Translations under genes and position numbers: made by a program
The notes under the pieces: generated by a model
Databases searched by the model: none
Told to the model about the DNA's origin: nothing
What the model saw: only the letters and a program-made list of their open reading frames with translations
DNA from: Rhynchopus euleeides
Taxonomy: Eukaryota; Euglenozoa; Diplonemea; Diplonemida; Diplonemidae
DNA length: 64,000 nt
NCBI GenBank assembly: GCA_963210315.1
Contig: OY723250.1
Span: 2,294,001 to 2,358,000, forward strand
Direction of reading: 5' to 3'
In this document: piece by piece, positions 53,234 through 61,162 of the stretch
Layout of the letters: each line of letters starts with the position of its first letter
How positions within the stretch are numbered: position 1 is the stretch's first letter

Positions 53234-54625
53234 ATGCCTCCGAAGAAACGCGTGGAGATTTGCAATACATGCGGGCACCAGCGTGTCCTGACATTTGAAT
53301 CTGACAGGCGGATGGAGGAGTGGGCACCTGCGTGCGGCGCATGCTCTGACGACAACTGCGCGTTGTACAGCGTCGACGCGCCGGAATCCATCACACGCGT
53401 GGCTGGTGGGGGCCCGCTGGTTGGGGGAATGCCCTTCTCGCGAAAGAGGGGGGCGCCAGACGTGCAGATGCCTGTGCTTCAGCACAGCATCCTGACAGAG
53501 CTGTTCCCTGTGTCGCGCGAAGGCGGGGCAGCACAGCAGCAACAGCAACAGCAACGCCCTGCCGAGCCGCGACCTTCAGCGCAAAGTAGGCAGCGCCAGG
53601 CTGCTGCAGCCGCGCAGCCCAGCGATGCTGATCCAGACCTGGTCCAGCAGCTGCGGCGTGAGGTGCAGCGGCTGACCGACCACGCTGCGTCCCTCTCTGC
53701 GCAGCTCGACAAGGTCAAGCCCGAGCTGAGGTCCCTCCGCGAGCAGAAGCGGCAGTTCGAGGTGAAGAAGTCGGAGGCGCGGCACCTGATGTCGGAGAAC
53801 ATGCGCCTCATCAACGAGAACAAGAAGCTCGCCACCGAGGTGCAGCGGCTGCAGGGCACAGCGGGGGCCGCTGCGCCTGAGGCACCGCGGAGGCGACAAG
53901 AGAGGGCAGAGCGGGCGCAGCAGCAGCGGCAGCAGGAGCAGGAGCAGGAACAGGAGGAGGCACCAGCGCCAGAGCCGACTCCTGTTCCGGCGCAGAAGGA
54001 GGCGCCAAAGCTTCCACCAAAGCAGAGGGCGAAGGCGGGTGTGAGCCAGCGGGAGGCTGTCCCAGCGACCCCGCCGACGAGGAAGCGAGCAGCGCCGAGT
54101 GAGTCTCCCGCAGCTCCCCCGAGCAAGGCGTCGAAGACACGCGGGAGCCGTGCCGCTCCTGCGGCGGAATCGACGGTGCTCGACTGGGGCCCCTTTGGCC
54201 TCAACGAGGAGCTGGTGTTCCGCAAGCATCCCAGCCGCACCTCGCGAGGTGGCAAGCGGGAGCGGCCACCGCTGGATCGCACCATATCATACTTGCAGCT
54301 CATTCGATACTACACAAGGCCAGAGCTGCGTGAGGTGGCGAGCAGTCTTGGTTTTGGCCCTCGTACCTTGAATCTGAAGCTGCGCCTCCTGGCATATGAC
54401 CTGTGGTCCTTCATGATCAAGGGCACCATTGCGCGTGGAGCCAGCGAGGACGACGACGAGGATGAAGAGGAGGAGGAGGAGGAGGGCGAGGGGGAGGATC
54501 CCCCTGTGGCGGGGTCGCCTGTGCCCTCGACGCGTGCCGACACGGATAAGGGTGTGCCGGAGACCACGCCGAATATGCAGGATGACGGGCCGTCGCCGCT
54601 GGAGCTCAACCAGAGCTCTGCGTAG
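53234..54625 (+). CDS. Zinc-ribbon, coiled-coil, probably nuclear protein
   Basis: A 463-residue protein not recognised as a known family. Residues 9-37 hold a CxxC...CxxC pair (C10, C13, C34, C37), as in zinc ribbons. Then a poly-Gln stretch (about 99-106), a strong coiled coil (about 135-205, LVQQLRREVQRLTDHAASL and ENMRLINENKKLATEVQRL) and a Pro/Ala/Lys linker with basic clusters (KRAAPSE, TRKR) suited to nuclear import. A conserved-looking helical region at about 315-400 (LQLIRYYTRPELREVASSLG, NLKLRLLAYDLW) is SAP-like, and the end is Asp/Glu-rich (EDDDEDEEEEEEEGEGED). This combination suggests a DNA- or chromatin-binding protein, which is inference. The ATG is the first in frame. Confidence 0.75.
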   Translation: MPPKKRVEICNTCGHQRVLTFESDRRMEEWAPACGACSDDNCALYSVDAPESITRVAGGGPLVGGMPFSRKRGAPDVQMPVLQHSILTELFPVSREGGAAQQQQQQQRPAEPRPSAQSRQRQAAAAAQPSDADPDLVQQLRREVQRLTDHAASLSAQLDKVKPELRSLREQKRQFEVKKSEARHLMSENMRLINENKKLATEVQRLQGTAGAAAPEAPRRRQERAERAQQQRQQEQEQEQEEAPAPEPTPVPAQKEAPKLPPKQRAKAGVSQREAVPATPPTRKRAAPSESPAAPPSKASKTRGSRAAPAAESTVLDWGPFGLNEELVFRKHPSRTSRGGKRERPPLDRTISYLQLIRYYTRPELREVASSLGFGPRTLNLKLRLLAYDLWSFMIKGTIARGASEDDDEDEEEEEEEGEGEDPPVAGSPVPSTRADTDKGVPETTPNMQDDGPSPLELNQSSA

Positions 54626-54640
54626 CGGCTAGCCTTCCCA

Positions 54641-54669
54641 CCACCACCACCACCACCACCACCACCACG
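54641..54669 (+). repeat. (CAC/ACC)n microsatellite
   Basis: About nine CCA units just after the zinc-ribbon stop codon. Confidence 0.8.
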
Positions 54670-54867
54670 ACTCCATCCCCCGGCGCCGCGTATCCGCTTG
54701 CCGCCCCCCGACATTTTTGTACTCCAGTATTTTTGTGTCTTTTTTTCTTTTCCGGTTCCCGTTCCCTAGCGGGTTTCCCTTGTAGAAAATGTAGCGGGTC
54801 GGGGTTAGGGGGAGGGGGGTATGGCCATGGCAGGGTAGGGTGGGGTCCGGGTTTTGGCCAGGTGGTT

Positions 54868-54995
54868 TACCAGGCCAATATTGACCAAGCCCCTGGTCAT
54901 TGACCAGGGGCCCATTTTGCCCTGTACCCCTGGTCCTGATCAGGGTACTGACCCTGATCAGTCCCTGACCCTTTGTTGACACCAGGGACAGGCCT
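54868..54995. repeat. CCTGGTC / GACCAGG inverted-repeat cluster
   Basis: GCCCCTGGTCA|TTGACCAGGGGC is nearly a perfect palindrome, followed by CCCTGGTCCTGATCAGGG and further variants with GATC-centred stems. It could fold into several hairpins in the intergenic RNA or DNA. Confidence 0.65.
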
Positions 54996-55429
54996 GGTCA
55001 AAACCCTGACTAGGCCACCGTGGAGGTGGGACGTGGGAGAGGAGGGGGTCATAACCACCACAACGAAAAACGATAACAATCCCCACCCCCGTGTGGGAAG
55101 GAAAATTTAAAACCAGCAGGGCCATCGATGCAAAGCCTTCAGGGGAAAGCTCGGTGTGGGATGGGGGTATTTTTTGTCAAAGAATAACCTTCCCCCCCCC
55201 CTCCTGCGCCAGCGATCCGAGGGCTTTTTTGTGCAAGCTTGGGGTGCCAGAGGGGGCGGGGGGGGGGGGGAACACCCTACCCGACTGCCCCCCCCCCTGC
55301 ATGCATGCCCTTCTGATCGAACTAACAAAGAATGCAACTGAATCCCCCACCCTCCCTTCCCCTCCTCCCCCCCCCCCCCGTCCCTCCTGCGCCTTTTCTT
55401 TGAACCGAACGTCTCAATCATTGCACTGC

Positions 55430-55459
55430 TTCCCAACACACCGCACCCCATCTCTTCAG
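55430..55459 (+). promoter_or_regulatory. Possible trans-splice acceptor of the CUB-TM-U-box gene
   Basis: Pyrimidine-rich stretch CACCCCATCTCTTCAG ends in AG 13 nt before ATG 55473. Depends on the organism assignment. Confidence 0.35.
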
Positions 55460-55472
55460 GGTTTTGCTCGCT

Positions 55473-57146
55473 ATGCGTCAGTGTGCCGCAGTGTGCGCAA
55501 TAGCAGTCTGCATCATGTCAGCACACGCGTGCATTGACCTTCCCGCTTCGGGGAGCATTACCCACCCTGTTTCGGGCCGTTACTCCAACGACGAGCAGCA
55601 GTGTTGGAGAATAAACTGCCTGGGCACAGTGGTCATCAAATGGGATCTGGTCGACACGGAGGAGTTCTTCGACAAGGTGTATGTCCGAGGGGGCGAGTTC
55701 TCCCATACCGAAGAGGTTGCCGTCCACTCAGGCTTCCACACCAGCCTCCCCGACACCACCGTGCTGGGCCCTGTCGTCGTCTCCTTCGAGAGCGATCAGT
55801 CTTCTGTGGGGAGCGGCTTCCGCCTCAGCTACACCTGCGCCCAGTCACGCTCCACCCCTCCGCCCACCGGGTGCACCCCATCCTCTGGGGAGCACGGCAG
55901 CATTGGGTACACCAGCCCTGGCTGGCGGTCTGGCAGTGATGCCTGCTGGTCCATCCCCTGTAAGCAGGTCTACATAGGGTGGTACCGCTTCAACACAACG
56001 GCGCATCTCGACGCAGTCACCATCTCCGGCCCGACCGGGGGGATGGAGTTCGGCCCCATCAGCGGCAACCCGCAGCTTCCCTTCACGGCTTCCCTCAGAA
56101 ACGGCCCATACACACTGCGCTTCACCGGGCTGTCGGCGGAGGCGTCGAGCTTCAACGCAACGTATTCCTGCTACAACCCCGACTCGGGACGCACCACAGC
56201 GACACCGCTCCCCACGTGGGAGACACCCCCTTTCAGCTACTGCAGGGATCTGCCCGTCAAGTCATCCACGAGTGTGATGTGGTATTCAGATCTGGCAGCC
56301 TCGGGGTGCCTCCGCCTGGCCTGCCCACACCGCACGGATGTGTGGTGGAACCGCACGGCGCTGGAGGGCGCCATGGTTGGCATCGAGACGAGCAACGGCA
56401 CGTCTGGGCTCATGGGGATGTCTGGCGGGGTGTCGGTGGAGGGGGGCAACGTTGCCGTGCGACTCATTAGGGAGCAGAGGCCTGCGCCATCTCAGTTCAA
56501 CGTATACTATGCGTGTCGCGGGCCATCCTCAACAGGCGACAGCAGCAGCAGCAGCACCCACCTGTTGAACTTCCCGCTGTGGGTCGGCGTGCTGCCAGCC
56601 GTGGCTGTGTGTGTGGTGTTCACCTGCCTGGTGTTGCTGTGCATCCGGAGGTGCCCCGTGAGGCGGCGCCTCCCCCCCAGCCTTGGCGCTGCGCCTCGGG
56701 AGGTTGGGGGTGCGGGGAAGCCCCGCGAGATGAAGGCGCTCCCTCCCGGCGAGCTGTCGCAGCTGCAGATCGGGTTCGGCGATGTCCCCTTCCCGGAGCC
56801 GCCGCATATGGTGTGCCCCATCTCCCTGCAGCTGATGCGGGATCCCGTGAAGTGTGTCTGCGGCGTGCATGCCTTCGAGCGGGCCTGCCTCACGGAGCAC
56901 CTCAAGAGGCATCCGCAGTGCCCCCTCTCCCGGCAGCCGATGACCGAGGAGCAGATCCAGCCGCACGACAGCCTCCGCGCTGAGATCGAGGCTTATGTCG
57001 CAGAGCAGCGTTGCCTGGATTTTTTCCCCCCTCAGGCCGTGGTGGTGCAGAGCGAGGTTCCCCTGCCGGGTGCAGATCCTGTTGGAGAAGAAGGTGGTGG
57101 TGGTGGCGATGTGGCTGTTTCCAGCAGCGCTGAGCAGCACGTCTGA
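55473..57146 (+). CDS. CUB-domain transmembrane protein with cytoplasmic U-box (putative E3 ligase)
   Basis: A 557-residue type I membrane protein. A signal peptide (about 1-22, AAVCAIAVCIMSAHA) is followed by CUB-like domains: one at about 20-126 (CWRINCLGTVVIKWDLVD, then VVVSFESDQSSVGSGFRLSY), a second at about 135-240 (CWSIPCKQVYIGWYRFNT, then YTLRFTGLSAEASSFNATYS) and a third, more divergent, at about 250-355. The transmembrane helix is at about 369-392 (WVGVLPAVAVCVVFTCLVLL). The cytoplasmic U-box spans about 440-515 (MVCPISLQLMRDPVKC, FERACLTEHLKRHPQCPLSR). U-box folds carry E2-binding loops without zinc, so an E3 ubiquitin ligase role is expected; the partner and substrate are unknown. 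An in-frame TTG lies upstream, but ATG 55473 is the first ATG. The combination with an ectodomain is unusual. Confidence 0.85.
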   Translation: MRQCAAVCAIAVCIMSAHACIDLPASGSITHPVSGRYSNDEQQCWRINCLGTVVIKWDLVDTEEFFDKVYVRGGEFSHTEEVAVHSGFHTSLPDTTVLGPVVVSFESDQSSVGSGFRLSYTCAQSRSTPPPTGCTPSSGEHGSIGYTSPGWRSGSDACWSIPCKQVYIGWYRFNTTAHLDAVTISGPTGGMEFGPISGNPQLPFTASLRNGPYTLRFTGLSAEASSFNATYSCYNPDSGRTTATPLPTWETPPFSYCRDLPVKSSTSVMWYSDLAASGCLRLACPHRTDVWWNRTALEGAMVGIETSNGTSGLMGMSGGVSVEGGNVAVRLIREQRPAPSQFNVYYACRGPSSTGDSSSSSTHLLNFPLWVGVLPAVAVCVVFTCLVLLCIRRCPVRRRLPPSLGAAPREVGGAGKPREMKALPPGELSQLQIGFGDVPFPEPPHMVCPISLQLMRDPVKCVCGVHAFERACLTEHLKRHPQCPLSRQPMTEEQIQPHDSLRAEIEAYVAEQRCLDFFPPQAVVVQSEVPLPGADPVGEEGGGGGDVAVSSSAEQHV

Positions 57147-57264
57147 CGTGGGGGGTCGTTGGGGTGTTTGGGGGACAGTTCGTGGTGGTTTTGTGGGTGT
57201 GTCCGAATCGAGCGGGGAGGGGAGGGGGGGTTTTTTTTTCGGATAGAGCGGAAAGGTGTTTTTC

Positions 57265-57413
57265 GTGTCAAACGCACCGTGCTCACGGAAGGCGCTCAGA
57301 ACTAAAAAGGTTGCAGTGGGAGCAATGTTTTGTTCACCTACACTCCACGCCCCAACGTGCAGGTGACCAGAAGGTTGCACAAACAAAACAAAAGAAACCC
57401 GGCAATCCTTTTT
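57265..57413 (+). repeat. Dispersed repeat E, copy 2
   Basis: Nearly identical to 35249-35397, same orientation. Confidence 0.85.
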
Positions 57414-57665
57414 TGCACACATGGCAAGAGCCTGCCCGGGTTTGGCGCACAGACAGCGTCTTATCCTTCTTTGAGCAACATTTATGGTGTGTAAAAGTGT
57501 AGGAATGCTACCTGGCGGGGCCTTCGCTCTGTGCCACTGTGTGTCAAACTGTGTCACTTTGCAGCCAGTTATGTGAGGCGGCTCACCATTCCTCACTTCT
57601 CTGCATTTCTGAGCGAAGGCCCCCGGCACCTTTCCTGTCCACACGAGTGGCGAACTAAAACCCAA

Positions 57666-57806
57666 CACAGGCCTGTCGCTAACTTTTCGATTTTGGAGAT
57701 TTGGTGGGTTGACGCTCCTGTTTTGGGGGGGGATCAGGGGGGAAAACACTAGGGGTCAATTTTTCTCGCGCGCGCTTCGCGCGCGCTCGTGTTGTTGCCA
57801 AATTTT
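57666..57806 (-). repeat. Dispersed repeat C, copy 2 (inverted)
   Basis: Reverse complement of 38573-38705, ending GTTGTTGCCAAATTTT directly at the left end of retroelement copy 2. Confidence 0.85.
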
Positions 57807-57980
57807 GGTAAAACACACCCCGTGTGGTAGAGAAAATACGGCAAGAGTCTCGGTGGGTCGGAAGAGCAGATGGTTCCCGCAACAGCTCCCGGGGAGCGGC
57901 GGGTATTTCGCATAGGATGCCGGATGTGTGAACACGTTTGTGCGGTTTGCCCTGTGTTGTGTGAACATATGTGTATGTGT

Positions 57981-58333
57981 GGTTATAAAGTTTTAAGGCG
58001 GTGTCGCCCTGCACGGGCAGTAGCACCTCCCCTTCAGTATCGCACTCCCGAAGGATTCCCCAACACGACGTGACACCGGTTTCGACGCGTACTCTTCGTA
58101 CCCCTCCCCCCGGCCGCGTCTCTTCAGCGAAGAACCGGGGATAATCGGACCAGGGCTAGCTAAACCCTGGTGGTGTCACGGGTGGGGTTGGAGAGGGAGA
58201 AAAAGGAAGAAATGAAGTTGCGAAAAAGTCAAACACTGACACGTGAAATCAATAAAAAGGGTGGTATATATCGCCCCCTTGCTGCGACGTAGACACTAAA
58301 GAGTCAGGCCGCTTCAAGAGTCTTGAGGGCTTG
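57981..58333 (+). repeat. TRIM 5' LTR (353 bp)
   Basis: Starts GGTTATAAAGTTTTAAGGCG and ends TCTTGAGGGCTTG. Contains hairpin CCAGGGCTAGCTAAACCCTGG-type sequence near 58149-58170 and a TATATAT run near 58266. Confidence 0.8.
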
Positions 58334-58779
58334 AAGGAAGAAGCAGGTTGCTGATGAGTCTCAGGAGCAGGCACCTTTTGTCCGCCCACATGACCTTCGC
58401 CCGAAGGCGAACCTCGTCCAGCTTGGCTCGATCGCCACAGAGAAGGGGATCATTCTCCACTGTGGTGAACATCTTAAAAACCGAGGGTGCAGAGGTGGGG
58501 CAGCCCGCTGGTGCGACAGCAGACCGCCCCCGGATAGCTATAACTAGTGCATAGGAAGAATACGACGGCACACGCAACAGATGCCGAAGGCACAACGGCG
58601 GGTCACTTTTAACCACCAGAGGAGTGGCACTCCCGAGGGGTGGGGTAGGGGGGAAGTCACAACACTTTCGAAGGAAGTAAAGGGGCAAATGGGATGTTTT
58701 GTGCAAGGTAGAAAGGAAGTCACAACATGAGGCAGGGGGGATTGCTCATCAGGCCTGGGGGAATAGAGGGTTTGTGTGT

Positions 58780-59131
58780 GGTTATGAAGTTTTAAGGCGG
58801 TGTCGCCCTGCACGGGCAGTAGCACCTCCCCTTCAGTATCGCACTCCCGAAGGATTCCCCAACACGGCGTGACACCGGTTTCGACGCGTACTCTTCGTAC
58901 CCCTCCCCCCGGCCGCGTCTCTTCAGCGAAGAACCGGGGATAATCGGACCAGGGCTAGCTAAACCCTGGTGGTGTCACGGGTGGGGTTGGAGAGGGAGAA
59001 AAGGAAGAAATGAAGTTGCGAAAAGGTCAAACACTGACACGTGAAATCAATAAAAAGGGTGGTATATATCGCCCCCTTGCTGCGACGAAGACACTAAATA
59101 GTCAGGCCGCTTCAAGAGTCTTGAGGGCTTG
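58780..59131 (+). repeat. TRIM 3' LTR (352 bp)
   Basis: Differs from the 5' LTR by few changes (TTATG for TTATA at the start, CACGGCG for CACGACG, one A fewer in an A-run, GACGAAG for GACGTAG), so the element inserted recently. Confidence 0.8.
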
Positions 59132-59337
59132 TGTGTATGTGTGTGTGTATGCTCCACCCAACCCGACACATTTTCTGTACTTCAGACAGGTAAGGTCACT
59201 CGACACGCGGGGGGGGGGGTTTTTTGTGTGTGTTTTTTCTGCCAGCCGACATCACTAGCGCCAGCGAGGAAAAAAATAAATAAAGCGATTTACTAATCGC
59301 CAACTCGCGATCAGGCGTTTCCAGGCAGAAAACCGTG

Positions 59338-60046
59338 CGTGCTAGATCACGGTTTGTTACGACAGAGCGACCAGAGCAGACTTCGACGCAGGTGCTAGAT
59401 CACCGCCTTTTACCACAGAGCGACCAGAGCAGACTTCGACGCAGGTGCTAGATCACCGAATTTTTTACGACAGAGCGATCAGAGCAGACTCGACGTAGGT
59501 GCTAGATCACCGCCTTTTACCACAGAGCGACCAGAGCAGACTTCGACGCAGGTGCTAGATCACCGAATTTTTTACGACAGAGCGATCAGAGCAGACTCGA
59601 CGTAGGTGCTAGATCACCGCTTTTTACCACAGAGCGACCAGAGCAGATTTCGACGCAGGTGCTAGATCACCGAATTTTTTACGACAGAGCGATCAGAGCA
59701 GACTCGACGTAGGTGCTAGATCACCCCTTTTACCACAGAGCGACCAGAGCAGACTTCGACGCAGGTGCTAGATCACCGAATTTTTTACGACAGAGCGATC
59801 AGAGCAGACTCGACGTAGGTGCTAGATCACCCCTTTTACCACAGAGCGACCAGAGCAGACTTCGACGCAGGTGCTAAATCACCGAGTTTTTTACGACAGA
59901 GCGATCAGAGCAGACTCGACGTAGGTGCTAGATCACCGCTTTTTACCACAGAGCGACCAGAGCAGACTTCGACGCAGGTGCTAGATCACCGAATTTTTCT
60001 ACGACAGAGCGATCAGAGCAGACTCGACGCAGGTGCTAGATCACCC
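59338..60046 (+). repeat. 5' tandem array of retroelement copy 2, about 13 units
   Basis: Same alternating 53/54-bp units as at 23129-23625, with about four more units (roughly 214 bp longer). Confidence 0.9.
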
Positions 60047-61162
60047 ATGTCGGACATGCACCCCCACGACATGGACTGGTTGGGGGTGCCAGTCGTGACG
60101 GGGTACGGGGATCCGGAAGTGGCAGTGGACACCTGCGTGTTCACGCCACACTGCCAGGCGGAGCACACCTCGCGGGGAAGGGGCCATTGCAGCACTTGCG
60201 GGCGGGCGGCCTGTAAGACCTGCATCCGGGCTTTCCTCCCGAAAAACGTGTCTGGGGATTTTGTGCAGGGTTTGGGGGAACCGACGTGGGTGTGCCCGAT
60301 GTGCGCGATGGAGCAACATCGCGACAATCCCCCGGGGGACACTCGGGATCCCGACTCCCTGTCCCTCTCGGAGGACCCCCACGACGCGTCGCTGGGGGCG
60401 TCGGACGACGAGTCGTCGCTGAGGCAGCCGGGTGTCGACACACAGGGGGAACTGCGCGCGACGATCGCCGCTTTGGCAAAACGGGTGGACACGCTAGAGC
60501 GCGAGAAGCCCCCCCTCCTTTTGCGGATCCAGCAACTGGAGTTTGAGACTAAAAATCTCAAAAAGCAGCTGGGGGCCACCCTGGCACCGGAGTTCTCGCC
60601 TCACACAGTGGGGACATGGCGGGACCTGGAGGTGCCCGCGATCCGGGAGAAGATCCGGGACAGATGCAGGAAGGCCTTCAGGGAAGACGCCCTGCCCGTG
60701 AACATCGAGGACGCGAAGGCGTACGAGTACGACGTCGCACAGTATCTCAGCACACTGACGAACACACTGGACCTCATCACCGACGGCGAACCCCCGAAGG
60801 AGGGCATCATCCGCATGCTGCACTCCAACATCAACCAGCTGACAGGGATTACGCAGCTGGGGCTGTACGGCCCGAAGCACCGGAGGGAGTACGTGGCGAG
60901 GGCTGAAATCATCGCGCCAAAGGATTTCTCGGAGACGGCCCAGCGGCGCCTGCTGAAAGGAGTGGCTGAAGAGGCAAAGAAGGAGGGGGAGCACCGCGGA
61001 CGGGACGGGGACAGGAGGGACCGTGACTACCGGAACTCACGCCAGCAGAGGTCCGTCCCGGCCCACAGCCGCGACAGGAAGCAGGCAGCACCACCTACGA
61101 CTCGCGATCGTGACTGGGACAGAAAGGCGCCGGGCGGAAAGCCGGGAAAGGACCGGCAGTGA
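60047..61162 (+). CDS. Gag-like zinc-binding protein, retroelement copy 2
   Basis: Identical 371-residue protein to that at 23626-24741, with the same Cys/His cluster at residues 30-86, coiled coil and basic tail. Start is the ATG immediately after the tandem array. The TRIM insertion lies upstream of the array and does not break it, but could disturb the leader or transcription of this copy. Confidence 0.75.
   Translation: MSDMHPHDMDWLGVPVVTGYGDPEVAVDTCVFTPHCQAEHTSRGRGHCSTCGRAACKTCIRAFLPKNVSGDFVQGLGEPTWVCPMCAMEQHRDNPPGDTRDPDSLSLSEDPHDASLGASDDESSLRQPGVDTQGELRATIAALAKRVDTLEREKPPLLLRIQQLEFETKNLKKQLGATLAPEFSPHTVGTWRDLEVPAIREKIRDRCRKAFREDALPVNIEDAKAYEYDVAQYLSTLTNTLDLITDGEPPKEGIIRMLHSNINQLTGITQLGLYGPKHRREYVARAEIIAPKDFSETAQRRLLKGVAEEAKKEGEHRGRDGDRRDRDYRNSRQQRSVPAHSRDRKQAAPPTTRDRDWDRKAPGGKPGKDRQ
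61144..61150 (+). promoter_or_regulatory. Candidate -1 frameshift heptamer, copy 2
   Basis: Same GGGAAAG in G GGA AAG phase, 9 nt before the gag stop. Confidence 0.4.

Larger units (their letters stand above)
54626..55472. other. Intergenic region between zinc-ribbon and CUB-TM-U-box genes
   Basis: Begins with an (ACC)n microsatellite (54641-54669). An inverted-repeat cluster (54870-54990) and long C/G runs (55186, 55260, 55368) follow. No gene seen. Confidence 0.5.
57147..57806. other. Intergenic region with repeats E and C, left of retroelement copy 2
   Basis: Contains repeat E (57265-57413), unassigned sequence, and repeat C (57666-57806) running up to the retroelement. No gene. Confidence 0.55.
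57981..59131 (+). mobile_element. TRIM-like LTR element nested in retroelement copy 2
   Basis: Two direct repeats of about 352 bp flank a 446-bp interior. Comparison with copy 1, where GTGTATGTGTGTGTGTATGC is unbroken near 22915-22932, shows this is an insertion. The flanks share TGTGTATGTGTG, a target duplication whose exact length is unclear in GT-repeat sequence. A purine-rich run (GGGGGAATAGAGGG) lies just before the 3' repeat, as a polypurine tract should. There is no coding, hence non-autonomous. The ends are TG-like at the left but lack CA at the right, and no primer site was identified. Confidence 0.75.
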
